From Candidatus Nanopelagicales bacterium (GTDB lineage: Bacteria > Actinomycetota > Actinomycetes > S36-B12): a stretch of DNA of 15,528 nt. Under the pieces are notes generated by a model. The model made no database searches and was not told where the DNA came from. It saw only the letters and a list, made by a program, of their open reading frames with translations. Made by a program: the position numbers and the translations under genes. The stretch covers positions 1 through 15,528 of the forward strand of contig JAURQC010000016.1 of NCBI GenBank assembly GCA_030836325.1, read 5' to 3'. Of this stretch, positions 1-8,001 are shown one piece after another; position 1 is the stretch's first letter, and every line of letters starts with the position of its first letter.

Positions 1-1007
1 CGTACCGTCGGCTCCTTCGCGAATGTACGAAAAGACTGCTCCCTATCGACCTCGCGAGGGACTTCGAACACAAGTTCCAGGGCCGGTCTCATGTGCTGCC
101 AAGCACCCTCTCGATCAATTCGAGAATCCGAATCAACGCCTGACCTCCGGGTGCCGGCGTGAAGTTGCTCGATTCGAGTGCGATCGGCGGTTGCGAGCAA
201 TGCAGTCTCGGGGATGTCCTCGATTCGGATCATCAATGGAGTCCACATCCGACGAGATGTCGGCAGATACGGAGATGGAACACCGGGCACCGGTGCGTGC
301 AGTGGATTTACCAGGATGAATCCGGCGCCGCCCTCGCGTGCACTCCACGTGGCCAGATCGACAACATCATGGATATCCCCCACGCCCCAGGAACCTGGCC
401 ATCCGGTCGAGCGCGATGGAGACCAGGAAGATGACGACCAAGAAGATGACGGCCAGGAGTACGCCTGCACCATCAGGCCCCATTGCCGTTCACCTGCGAC
501 GGCCTCCGGATCAAGAGACGCCGGTGCCACGGCAAGCGGGCAGTCGGCGGTGATTGACTCACCCGACACCTCGATTCGATGCCACCCGATCGGAAGGTCG
601 GCCGGCACCCCGAAACTGGCTTCGCCGATGAGGCGACCATCGACCTCCACGGGATCGACCCACCAGTCCCATTGATGAAGGTCACGACGAGTTCCGTCTT
701 CGAGCACCACCGACGCAGATACGGCTTCTCCGTGGGGAACGTGCACCCACAGCCGCCGTTCCTCGCCCTGCCAGGAGACGAAAACCGGAGGCATGACTCG
801 ACGCCACTCGCGTAGCCGCGCCGATTCCAGGCTGTCGCGGATCGCAGCGTCGTTGCTGGCGTCGACGCCCAAGGCCGCGAGGACGGCACGAATGACGTCG
901 TCGGCGACTGCGACGTAATTGCCGGCCTGACCCCAGTATTCAGTGGCGACTCGATAGGCATCAGCAAGTTGAAGCAGCAGCGCGCGGTCCGTCGGCTCCG
1001 TTGTCAC
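1..1007 (-). CDS. malQ: 4-alpha-glucanotransferase (amylomaltase, GH77), N-terminal part, cut by the left edge
   Basis: Reading the minus strand from GTG at 1007 gives 335 uninterrupted codons to the window edge, so this is a partial gene. GH77 amylomaltases transfer alpha-1,4-glucan segments between maltooligosaccharides in the cytoplasm. Residues 1-165 look like the extra N-terminal domain of actinobacterial MalQ (helical start, then a beta-rich part with HQWDWWVDP). The catalytic barrel begins near residue 176: WGLMVQAYS, GSWGVGDIHDVVDLATWS (205-222), AGFILVNPLHAP (228-239), PSPYLPTSRR (244-253), RIEDIP (261-266). The catalytic residues lie beyond the edge. A Ser/Trp-rich stretch at about 185-204 replaces the usual short loop between YS and SWGVGD. 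No Shine-Dalgarno sequence precedes the GTG, but a -10 box ends 7 nt before it, which supports a leaderless start. The family call is strong; the exact start is less sure. Confidence 0.9.
   Translation of the reverse strand, partial: MTTEPTDRALLLQLADAYRVATEYWGQAGNYVAVADDVIRAVLAALGVDASNDAAIRDSLESARLREWRRVMPPVFVSWQGEERRLWVHVPHGEAVSASVVLEDGTRRDLHQWDWWVDPVEVDGRLIGEASFGVPADLPIGWHRIEVSGESITADCPLAVAPASLDPEAVAGERQWGLMVQAYSWPSSSWSSSSWSPSRSTGWPGSWGVGDIHDVVDLATWSAREGGAGFILVNPLHAPVPGVPSPYLPTSRRMWTPLMIRIEDIPETALLATADRTRIEQLHAGTRRSGVDSDSRIDREGAWQHMRPALELVFEVPREVDREQSFRTFAKEPTV
367..483 (-). other. Small ORF nested in malQ in another frame: 38-residue single-helix membrane peptide (speculative)
   Basis: In a different frame of the same strand as malQ, ATG at 483 opens a 38-codon ORF ending in TGA at 367. 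It begins MGPDGAG, has one continuous hydrophobic helix (VLLAVIFLVVIFLVSIAL, residues 8-25), and a basic tail (DRMARFLGRGGYP), a layout typical of small one-span membrane proteins with the C-terminus inside. A weak AGGTG lies about 8 nt upstream. The helix coincides exactly with the Ser/Trp-rich insert of MalQ, because TCA-TCT-TCT-TGG codons read GTC-ATC-TTC-TTG in the other frame. It could therefore be a compositional by-product. I list it as a candidate, not as a gene. Confidence 0.2.
421..450. repeat. 15-bp tandem repeat, two copies, inside malQ
   Basis: GACCAGGAAGATGAC (421-435) is followed directly by GACCAAGAAGATGAC (436-450), 14 of 15 bases identical; a decayed third unit may start at 451. 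The unit length keeps the malQ frame, encoding Ser-Ser-Ser/Trp repeats there and Val-Ile-Phe-Leu-Val repeats in the nested frame. It looks like a slippage duplication in a surface loop. Confidence 0.85.
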
Positions 1008-1014
1008 GGAGGAA

Positions 1015-1020
1015 ACGCTA
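1015..1020 (-). promoter_or_regulatory. -10 box for leaderless malQ
   Basis: On the minus strand TAGCGT (TANNNT) is followed by 7 nt and then the GTG start of malQ at 1007. This is the spacing expected when transcription starts at the start codon itself. No good -35 is visible. Confidence 0.5.
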
Positions 1021-1037
1021 CGCAAACCTTCTGCGCC

Positions 1038-1043
1038 TAGGGT
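1038..1043 (+). promoter_or_regulatory. -10 box for leaderless prolyl oligopeptidase gene
   Basis: TAGGGT (TANNNT) is followed by GGCGGC and the ATG at 1050, a 6-nt gap consistent with a leaderless transcript. The -35 position (1015-1020) coincides with the -10 box of malQ on the other strand, so the two promoters overlap. Confidence 0.55.
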
Positions 1044-1049
1044 GGCGGC

Positions 1050-3128
1050 ATGGCACGTGACTACCCCACCGCAGAGCGCGTCGATGTCGTCGATGACATG
1101 CACGGCGAGCGAGTTATGGACCCGTATCGCTGGCTCGAGGACGCAGAGGATCCGCGAACCAAGACATGGTTAGAAAAGCAGTCGACTCTTCTCGCTGACG
1201 AAAGGGACGCATGGTCCACACGCGAGGCCTTTGCCGACAGTGTTGAGGCTCTTCTCGGTGCCGGCGCGATCTCACTGCCGGTACATCGCGGTGACCGTGT
1301 CTTCTTCAGTAGGCGCCAACCCGGTCAGCAATTCGGGGTCCTGTTCGTGCGTGAGGCTGATGGAACCGAGCGGGTCCTCATCGATCCGATGGAACTCGAC
1401 GAAACCGGCAGTACAACGTTGGACTCCTGGCAGCCGTCCAAAGAAGGCGACCGGCTCGCATATCAACTCTCAGAAGGCGGAACCGAGGAGTCGGTTCTGT
1501 ACGTCATGGACGTCGCGACAGCCGATGTGATCGATGGACCCATCGATCGCTGTCGATACTCACCGGTTGCTTGGATTCCCGGCGGTGACTCCTTCTATTA
1601 CGTGCGGAGCCTGCCTCCCGAGGAACTCCCCGAGTCCGAGCGTGGCTTCCATCGTCGGGTCTTCTTGCATCACGTGGGAAACGACGCGAACGACGACGCC
1701 AACATCTTCGGCGCGGGTATGACGATGACCAACTACTACGGAGTTGAGGTCTCACGCGACGGACATTGGCTGCAGATTTCCTCGGCTGAGGGAACCGAGC
1801 CTCGCAACGATCTCTGGGTTGCAGACCTGACGCAATCAGCAGTCGATGGCCCGGCCTTCCAGCAGGTCCAGGCCGACGTCGATGCGCAAACATCGTTGAC
1901 GTTCGGTCGTGACGGCCGGGTCTACGTCGCAACAGACCGCGATGCTCCGCGGGGCAGACTCGCCGTGACACAGCCAGGTCGATGGGGAGCGAACGAGTGG
2001 GTCGACCTCATCCCTGAAGATCCCGCAGCGGTACTCGAGTCCGTCGCGGTGATCGATGGTGATGAACTCGACGAAGAGCTCCTGCTTGTCACGACCACTG
2101 CGCACGGTGTCGCGACGATGAAGTTGCACCGGGCCGAGGATGGCGCATTCGTGCGCAGCATCGAACTTCCGGGAGCCGGAACGGTCGCCGGGCCGATAGA
2201 AAAGCCGACCGGTGGTCCGGTCGTCTGGTTCGCCTACACCGACCACACGCAAGTGCCGACCATCTATTCCTTCGATGCCCGCTCGGGCGAAGCCGAGTTG
2301 TATGCGACGCCGCCGGGCTCGGTAGAGGTCCCGGATGTCCATTCGCAACTTGTCACCTACGAATCGAAGGACGGAACCACGGTCCGGATGTTCATCGTCT
2401 CGCCGACCGCCACACCCGATCGACCGCGCCCGACGGTTCTGTACGGCTATGGGGGCTTTGGCATTCCCATGCAGCCGGGCTTCTCCGCAGCAATCCTCTC
2501 GTGGGTCAAGGCAGGTGGAGTGTGGGCGGTGGCGTGTCTGCGCGGTGGTGGAGACGAGGGTGAGCAATGGCACCGAGACGGCATGCTGGACAAGAAGCAG
2601 AACGTGTTCGATGACTTCCACGCCGCCGCCGAATATCTGAGTGCCGAGGGCTGGACCACTCCCGCCAACCTTGCCGTCTATGGCGGATCAAATGGCGGTC
2701 TGCTCGTAGGCGCGGCATTGACGCAACGGCCCGACCTGTTCAACGCGGTCGTCTGCGTAGCACCGCTGCTGGACATGATCCGCTATACGACTAGCGAACT
2801 CGGGCCGACATGGACCGTGGAATATGGGGATCCCGAAGACCCCGAGCAGTTCGGCTGGCTGCACGCGTACTCCCCGTATCACTGCGTCGTCGAAGGCACC
2901 GACTACCCGGCGACGATGTTCGCTGTTTTCGACAACGACACGCGCACCGACCCGATGCATGGCCGCAAGATGTGTGCTGCGGTTCAGCATGCGACATCGG
3001 GGGACCGGCCGATTCTGCTGCGCTCGGAGGGAAATGTCGGCCACGGAGCACGCAAGCTCGACGCTGCCGTTGAGGAAACCGCGGACACCCTTGCGTTCCT
3101 GGCCAGGTGGACCGGCATGCAAGGCTAG
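1050..3128 (+). CDS. Prolyl oligopeptidase family serine peptidase (S9A)
   Basis: This 692-residue protein has the length and order of cytoplasmic S9A prolyl oligopeptidases, which cleave short peptides after proline. The N-terminus carries the family signature DPYRWLED (24-31). Residues of about 75-420 form the beta-propeller that limits access to the active site. The C-terminal alpha/beta hydrolase domain has VLYGYGGFG (463-471), WAVACLRGGGDEGEQWH (492-508), the nucleophile Ser547 in YGGSNGG (544-550), the probable catalytic Asp630 in FDNDTR, and His665 in GHGARK. The triad is complete. No signal peptide is present. The start follows a -10 box by 6 nt with no Shine-Dalgarno sequence, pointing to a leaderless mRNA. 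The MscS-type gene begins 5 nt after the stop, so the two are probably cotranscribed. It could be an oligopeptidase B-like enzyme in specificity; substrates cannot be read from the sequence. Confidence 0.93.
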   Translation: MARDYPTAERVDVVDDMHGERVMDPYRWLEDAEDPRTKTWLEKQSTLLADERDAWSTREAFADSVEALLGAGAISLPVHRGDRVFFSRRQPGQQFGVLFVREADGTERVLIDPMELDETGSTTLDSWQPSKEGDRLAYQLSEGGTEESVLYVMDVATADVIDGPIDRCRYSPVAWIPGGDSFYYVRSLPPEELPESERGFHRRVFLHHVGNDANDDANIFGAGMTMTNYYGVEVSRDGHWLQISSAEGTEPRNDLWVADLTQSAVDGPAFQQVQADVDAQTSLTFGRDGRVYVATDRDAPRGRLAVTQPGRWGANEWVDLIPEDPAAVLESVAVIDGDELDEELLLVTTTAHGVATMKLHRAEDGAFVRSIELPGAGTVAGPIEKPTGGPVVWFAYTDHTQVPTIYSFDARSGEAELYATPPGSVEVPDVHSQLVTYESKDGTTVRMFIVSPTATPDRPRPTVLYGYGGFGIPMQPGFSAAILSWVKAGGVWAVACLRGGGDEGEQWHRDGMLDKKQNVFDDFHAAAEYLSAEGWTTPANLAVYGGSNGGLLVGAALTQRPDLFNAVVCVAPLLDMIRYTTSELGPTWTVEYGDPEDPEQFGWLHAYSPYHCVVEGTDYPATMFAVFDNDTRTDPMHGRKMCAAVQHATSGDRPILLRSEGNVGHGARKLDAAVEETADTLAFLARWTGMQG

Positions 3129-3133
3129 GCACC

Positions 3134-4258
3134 ATGAACGAGATCGTCGACGCTTGGAATGACCTCACCAAGGATCTCCCCCTTGAACCACTGCTGAGGA
3201 TCGGGGTGATCGTCCTTGTCGCTTTTATCGTCCAAATCATCGGCGGACGCGCCATCCGCAAGTCCGTTCAAGCGGTCACCAATCACGCGCCTAAGCGCCG
3301 ACCGGGGCAACTGCGCGGCGCCGATGACGCCGAACTCGCCACCACTCTCATGGAGGATCGCCAGCGACAGCGCGCCCACGCGCTCGGTTCGCTTGCGAGA
3401 AACGTTCTTGTCATCGTGGTGTGGTCTGCGGCGGTACTGACGATTCTCGGGACTCTTGGTGTGAATCTCGCCCCGATCCTGGCCAGCGGTGCAGTCCTGT
3501 CCGCTGTTATCGGCTTCGGTGCGCAGTCCTACATCTCCGACTACCTCAACGGCATCTCGATGATCTTCGAGGACTGGATGGGTATTGGCGACACCGTCGA
3601 CATGGGCGGCATCGTCCTCGGTGAGGTTGAGGAGACCGCGCTGCGATACACGCGTGTCCGCGATTTCTGGGGCGTTGTTTGGTACATCCGCAACGGCCAG
3701 ATCCAGTCGGTGTCCAACCAGTCCCAGGGATGGACGTACTCACTCATAGAGATCCCTGTCCCCTACGACGAGGATCTCAACAAAGTGCAGCAGGTCATCG
3801 ACGCCGTAGGCAAGGACATGGGTGAGGATCCCCAATACAACGGGGTCCTTCTGGGAGCTCCCTACTACTCGAACGTCACCGAACTCACGTCCACGGCCGT
3901 CGTCGTTCGCGTGAACACCAAGATCGTCCCGAACGGCAACCAGTGGTACGCCGGGCGCGTGATCCGCCAGCGGATGAAGGAAGCGCTCGATGCTGCAGGC
4001 ATTCGCATCCCGTACGAGGGCATCCAGGTCCGCACGTTCCAAGCAGGTGTCCAGGAGGTTCCCCCCAAGCCGCCGACAACCCAGCCCGACGCCCCGACCC
4101 AGCGTGACTTCGCCACCGGGCACGCGGGCGACAACGACCCCAACAAGACACCCCCGCAACCCGCGGCTGCGGACACCGAGACGACTGAAGATGGACACCC
4201 ACTCCCGCCACCGCACAGGTTGATCTCCCACGACGATTCAGGGGAAACTCGGCCCTAA
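3134..4258 (+). CDS. MscS-family mechanosensitive ion channel
   Basis: This 374-residue inner-membrane protein belongs to the small-conductance mechanosensitive channels, which open under membrane tension and release solutes during osmotic downshock. Three membrane helices are visible: about 20-38, 88-107 and 112-140. The third is the pore-lining helix, with small residues in NLAPILASGAVLSAVIGFGA followed by QSYISDYLNG, the typical MscS TM3 bend. The beta domain follows (about 150-195, GDTVDMGGIVLGEVEETALR), then the alpha/beta domain to about 320. The last 55 residues are rich in Pro, Thr and Asp and look disordered. A charged loop (51-85) joins TM1 to TM2. I chose ATG 3134 because it lies 5 nt after the preceding stop, gives a normal N-terminus, and avoids a 22-nt overlap that an earlier in-frame start at 3107 would create. 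No strong ribosome binding site is seen, so translation may be coupled. Confidence 0.92.
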   Translation: MNEIVDAWNDLTKDLPLEPLLRIGVIVLVAFIVQIIGGRAIRKSVQAVTNHAPKRRPGQLRGADDAELATTLMEDRQRQRAHALGSLARNVLVIVVWSAAVLTILGTLGVNLAPILASGAVLSAVIGFGAQSYISDYLNGISMIFEDWMGIGDTVDMGGIVLGEVEETALRYTRVRDFWGVVWYIRNGQIQSVSNQSQGWTYSLIEIPVPYDEDLNKVQQVIDAVGKDMGEDPQYNGVLLGAPYYSNVTELTSTAVVVRVNTKIVPNGNQWYAGRVIRQRMKEALDAAGIRIPYEGIQVRTFQAGVQEVPPKPPTTQPDAPTQRDFATGHAGDNDPNKTPPQPAAADTETTEDGHPLPPPHRLISHDDSGETRP

Positions 4259-4294
4259 GTCGCGGGCCAGACCGATCAACGCAACACTGAGGGC

Positions 4295-5809
4295 ATGGCT
4301 CTTCGCTGTCTGGTAACCGGCGCCACGGGGTACGTCGGCGGGCGACTAGTCCGCGAGCTACTCGCAAAAGGGCACACAGTCCGGGTACTGGCGCGTAGCC
4401 CGGAGAAGCTGCGCGATTTCCCATGGGCTGACCAGATCGAAGTCGTTCACGGCGACGCAACGAACAGCGACGACGTTGTCCGCGCCCTTGCCGACGTCGA
4501 CGTTGCGTACTACCTGATGCACTCACTGCAGCAAGGCTCCAACCTCGAGCAGGCAGAGAAGGCGATGGCCCAGACCTTCGCCGATGCAGCCCGGGACTCC
4601 TCTCTTAGACGCATTGCCTACCTCGGTGGCCTTGCACCCGACGTCCCCGAGAAAGACATGTCCCCCCATATGCGTTCGCGCGTGCAGGTCGGTCGCATCC
4701 TGCGAAGTTCGGGAATTCCGACGGTTGAGTTCCGCGCCGCAGTGATAATCGGCTCGGGTTCTGCCTCGTTCGAAATGCTTCGCTACCTCACCGAACGACT
4801 CCCCGCGATGATCACACCGCGGTGGGTTCGCACCAAAACCCAACCGATCGCGATCCGCGACGTACTGCGTTACCTGGTGATGGCCGCGGATCTCCCCCCG
4901 AGCGTGAATCGCGAATTCGACATCGGTGGGCCAGAGGTACTCACCTACGAACAGATGATGCATCGGTACGCGGCAGTTGCCGGCCTAGGTAAGCGCATAA
5001 TTCTCCCGATCAACATGCTGAGCCCGCAGTTGTCTAGTCACTGGGTAGGGCTGGTGACACCAGTCCCCCGCTCGATCGCCAAGCCCCTTGTTCGATCGTT
5101 GAAGCATCCCGCGATCTGCCGCAACCACGACATCGCCGACTTCATTCCCGATCCACCGAACGGTTTGGTGACGTTCGATCGTGCTGTCGAGTTGGCACTC
5201 ACCCGTATCCAGGAGGCCAACGTCGCCACGCGCTGGACCGGGGCCTCCACACCCGGTGCCCCCAGCGAACCCCTGCCCGGAGACCCCGAGTGGGCCGGTG
5301 GTTCCCTGCACACCGACGTGCGCGAGGTGGAAACCGATGCCTCGCCCGAGCAACTGTGGTCTGCAGTCGAGTGCATCGGGGGTGCCAACGGTTGGTATTC
5401 ATCGAGCCTGCTGTGGGAAGCCCGGGGCTTGATCGATCGGGCCGTAGGTGGGGTGGGGCTGCGTCGAGGTCGCCGTGACCCTCACCAACTAATGGTCGGC
5501 GAGGTAGTGGACTTCTGGCGGGTAGAAGAACGCCTTCCTCCCCGGCTGCTTCGACTGCGTGCCGAGATGAAGATGCCGGGGCGGGCCTGGCTCGAGTTTG
5601 CTGTCCAGCCACGCGAGGGTGGTGGCTCGCGGTTGCTACAGCGGGCCGTCTACTGGCCCCGCGGAATCGCCGGACACGCGTACTGGTGGTCGGTGGCGCC
5701 ATTCCACGCGTTCGTGTTCCCGCCCATGGCCCGGCACATCGTCGAGCGAGCGGAATCAATGAACCAGCTGCAGCCCGGCGAACTCGCATCCGACACAATC
5801 GAGGCGTGA
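4295..5809 (+). CDS. SDR-family NAD(P)-binding oxidoreductase with C-terminal DUF2867 domain (YbjT-like)
   Basis: This 504-residue protein starts with an atypical short-chain dehydrogenase fold: the nucleotide loop VTGATGYVGG (7-16), VRVLARSPEKL as the second strand and helix, and VVHGDATNSDDVVRAL. The middle (YLGGLAPD, RSRVQVGRILRSSGIPTVEFRAAVIIGSGS) matches NmrA/complex-I-subunit-like SDRs, which often lack the Tyr-x-x-x-Lys catalytic pair. From about residue 330 a DUF2867 domain follows (ETDASPEQLWSAVECIGG, GWYSSSLLWEARGLIDRAVGG, FWRVEE, PGRAWLEFAV). The same fusion is known in E. coli YbjT; the substrate is unknown. The gene lies 36 nt after the channel gene. An imperfect -10-like AACACT ends 6 nt before the ATG, so its own leaderless start is possible but weak. 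The stop overlaps the globin start as GTGA, so the two are translationally coupled. Confidence 0.9.
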   Translation: MALRCLVTGATGYVGGRLVRELLAKGHTVRVLARSPEKLRDFPWADQIEVVHGDATNSDDVVRALADVDVAYYLMHSLQQGSNLEQAEKAMAQTFADAARDSSLRRIAYLGGLAPDVPEKDMSPHMRSRVQVGRILRSSGIPTVEFRAAVIIGSGSASFEMLRYLTERLPAMITPRWVRTKTQPIAIRDVLRYLVMAADLPPSVNREFDIGGPEVLTYEQMMHRYAAVAGLGKRIILPINMLSPQLSSHWVGLVTPVPRSIAKPLVRSLKHPAICRNHDIADFIPDPPNGLVTFDRAVELALTRIQEANVATRWTGASTPGAPSEPLPGDPEWAGGSLHTDVREVETDASPEQLWSAVECIGGANGWYSSSLLWEARGLIDRAVGGVGLRRGRRDPHQLMVGEVVDFWRVEERLPPRLLRLRAEMKMPGRAWLEFAVQPREGGGSRLLQRAVYWPRGIAGHAYWWSVAPFHAFVFPPMARHIVERAESMNQLQPGELASDTIEA

Positions 5810-6237
5810 GCGAACAGTCGGAACAGACCCCGTACGAGGTCTTCGGAGGGCGGGAGTTCTTCACGCGGCTCGTGGCGGCCTTCTATGCGCGGGTAGCAAG
5901 CGACGACGTCCTTCGCCCGATGTACCCACCGGATTCACTCGATGCCGCCGAGTGGCGCCTTCGCTCTTTCTTAGAGCAATACTGGGGCGGTCCGACCGAT
6001 TACAGCGACCAGCGTGGGCACCCGCGCCTGCGTATGCGGCATGCGGGGTTTGCCATCGATTCCACCGCCCGCGATCGCTGGTTGACCCACATGCGCGAGG
6101 CCCTAGACGAGCAGAGTCTGCCCCCCGAGCAGGACGGCGTCATGTGGCACTACCTGCAAGGAGCGGCCTTCGCGATGCAGAATGTGGCCGACGAACCACC
6201 CCCGGGTGCCGTGTTCAGCGCCGAGCCGAGCACCTGA
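5806..6237 (+). CDS. glbO: Group II truncated haemoglobin (GlbO type)
   Basis: This 143-residue protein is a group II truncated haemoglobin that binds haem and reversibly oxygen or other small ligands in the cytoplasm. Key residues match M. tuberculosis GlbO with a constant offset of four: Tyr27 (B10), Tyr40 (CD1), proximal His79 (F8, in RLRMRHAGF) and Trp92 (G8, in DRWLTHM). FLEQYWGGP (55-63) and YSDQRGHPRLRMRH are diagnostic of this group. I place the start at GTG 5806, which overlaps the TGA of the SDR gene as GTGA and gives MSEQSEQTPYEVFGG, the normal N-terminus; an upstream in-frame start at 5686 would lie deep inside the SDR gene. The alpha-glucosidase follows after 48 nt, as glbO and aglA do in mycobacteria. 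Confidence 0.95.
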   Translation: MSEQSEQTPYEVFGGREFFTRLVAAFYARVASDDVLRPMYPPDSLDAAEWRLRSFLEQYWGGPTDYSDQRGHPRLRMRHAGFAIDSTARDRWLTHMREALDEQSLPPEQDGVMWHYLQGAAFAMQNVADEPPPGAVFSAEPST

Positions 6238-6273
6238 CGCCCGCCCCGAGTACACCGACGACCAACACCGAAC

Positions 6274-6278
6274 AGGAG
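6274..6278 (+). promoter_or_regulatory. Ribosome binding site of the alpha-glucosidase gene
   Basis: AGGAG lies 7 nt before the ATG at 6286. It is one of the few clear Shine-Dalgarno sequences in the window and fixes this start. Confidence 0.75.
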
Positions 6279-6285
6279 CAGCAAG

Positions 6286-8001
6286 ATGACTACGCCCGAC
6301 GATGTATGCGCTTACAGGCGTCATCGCCCGTGGTGGCAGGACGCCGTCGTCTACCAGGTGTATCCGCGCAGCTTCGCCGATTCCGATGGCGACGGCATCG
6401 GAGACCTTCCCGGAATCGTGAATCGGCTCGATTACCTCGTCGACCTCGGAGTAGACGCACTGTGGATCTCGCCGTTTTACACATCCCCGTTGCACGATGG
6501 TGGCTACGACGTTGCGGATTACCGCGATGTCGATGAACGACTCGGCACTCTCGCGGATGTCGACACGCTTATCGGCCAAGCGCACGAGCGCGGCATGCGC
6601 ATCATCATGGACATCGTTCCGAACCACACGAGTAGCGAACACAAATGGTGGCAGGAGGTACTGACCAGCGGTCCCGGTTCCACGGAGTGGGCCCGTTACA
6701 TGATTCGCCTAGGCAAAGGCCCCACGCACGATGAGCCTCCGAACAACTGGCGCAGCGTTTTCCACGGTCCCGGCTGGTCGCGTCTGGTTCTGGCCGACGG
6801 CACCGTCACGGACTACTGGTACCTGCACCTGTTCGACGACACCCAGCCCGATCTGGACTGGACTAACGACGAGGTTCGCGAGGAGTTCGTTGACACACTC
6901 CGATTCTGGTTCGACCGAGGAGTCGATGGTTTCCGGATCGATGTCGCACACGGTCTCGCCAAGGATCCGACATTGCCGGACATGGACTACGACTCCATCC
7001 CCGAAAGCGAAATTCTCGGCCTGGCCCCCAATGCTCCGTATTGGGATCAAGACGATGTCCACGAGATCTACCGGCAGTGGCGGGCTGTCTCGGATCAGTA
7101 CGACCCGCCCCGCATCTTCTGCGGTGAGACCTGGGCTCCGACAGCCGAACGGCTAGCTCTCTACCAACGTGCAGATGAATTGCACACGTCGTTCAACTTC
7201 GATTACCTCGCCGCAGGGTGGAATGCCTCGCGAATGCGCGAGTCCATCGAGGCGACCGTTCGAAACCACCTGGCCGTCGGCGCACCACCCACCTGGGTTC
7301 TCAGCAATCACGATGTCATCCGACATGCGACTCGACTTGCACCCACCCCCGACGGCTCGCCCGTGACCACACCAATGATGGTTGATGCCGAGCGTGGTCT
7401 GCGAAGAGCGAAAGCCGCCACGGTCTTCCTGCTCGGCCTACCGGGTTCGGCCTACGTCTACCAAGGTGAGGAGCTGGGGCTCCCCGAGGTCTTCGATTTA
7501 CCCAACGACGCGCGACAAGATCCCGTGTGGATTCGTAGCAATGGAGCAGACATCGGTCGCGACGGATGCCGCGTTCCGATTCCCTGGAAATCCCAGGCAC
7601 CGAGTTTCGGGTTTGGTCCCACGAACGAGTCCTGGCTGCCGCTGCCGGATTCGTGGGGTGAGTACGCGGTGGATCGCCAACAGGTGGATGAGGCTTCCAC
7701 CCTGGCTCTCTACAGGAGGGCCCTCGCCCGTCGGCGAGCTGAGGATGCACTCGGCCAGGGGCCAATGGAATGGATGGATGACAGTCCTGAGGGTGTTCTG
7801 GCAATACGTCGATTTACATCAGAGCCTGACCATCCGGCCGTGCTGGTTGTGATCAACATGTCCGATGACGTCGCTCACATGCCCGCAGCGTGGGGTGATG
7901 TCGTTGTGCTGGCGTCCTCGGACGATGTAGCCCGCGTGAGCGTCGAGGATTCCTCGCACATCGTGGTCGGACCCGAAACTGCGGTGTGGCTACGTGGTTG
8001 A
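6286..8001 (+). CDS. aglA: GH13 alpha-glucosidase
   Basis: This 571-residue enzyme belongs to the oligo-1,6-glucosidase/alpha-glucosidase part of GH13 and releases glucose from alpha-linked oligosaccharides in the cytoplasm. The barrel starts with WWQDAVVYQVYPRSF (16-30) and the calcium-loop type DSDGDGIGD (32-40). Conserved region I is DIVPNH (109-114), region II GFRIDVAHG with nucleophile Asp219, region III FCGETW with acid/base Glu281, and region IV VLSNHDVIRH with Asp343. A beta-sandwich C-terminal domain occupies about 500-571. No signal peptide is seen. AGGAG 7 nt upstream supports the ATG. The position after glbO equals Rv2470-Rv2471. The stop TGA abuts the stop of the opposite gene with no gap. 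Linkage preference (1,4 or 1,6, trehalose or sucrose) cannot be decided from the sequence. Confidence 0.94.
   Translation: MTTPDDVCAYRRHRPWWQDAVVYQVYPRSFADSDGDGIGDLPGIVNRLDYLVDLGVDALWISPFYTSPLHDGGYDVADYRDVDERLGTLADVDTLIGQAHERGMRIIMDIVPNHTSSEHKWWQEVLTSGPGSTEWARYMIRLGKGPTHDEPPNNWRSVFHGPGWSRLVLADGTVTDYWYLHLFDDTQPDLDWTNDEVREEFVDTLRFWFDRGVDGFRIDVAHGLAKDPTLPDMDYDSIPESEILGLAPNAPYWDQDDVHEIYRQWRAVSDQYDPPRIFCGETWAPTAERLALYQRADELHTSFNFDYLAAGWNASRMRESIEATVRNHLAVGAPPTWVLSNHDVIRHATRLAPTPDGSPVTTPMMVDAERGLRRAKAATVFLLGLPGSAYVYQGEELGLPEVFDLPNDARQDPVWIRSNGADIGRDGCRVPIPWKSQAPSFGFGPTNESWLPLPDSWGEYAVDRQQVDEASTLALYRRALARRRAEDALGQGPMEWMDDSPEGVLAIRRFTSEPDHPAVLVVINMSDDVAHMPAAWGDVVVLASSDDVARVSVEDSSHIVVGPETAVWLRG

Noticed and set aside
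396..455. Possible frameshift in malQ at the Ser/Trp-rich stretch
   Set aside because: Both flanks are in the same MalQ frame and no stop intervenes; the insert is a multiple of three, so the gene is intact here.
178..675. 165-codon plus-strand reading frame
   Set aside because: It lies antisense to malQ, has no family resemblance and shows shuffled composition; the minus-strand frame has clear GH77 motifs throughout.
3740..4231. 163-codon minus-strand frame opposite the channel gene
   Set aside because: It is a shadow of the high-GC third codon positions; the plus-strand MscS protein is unmistakable.
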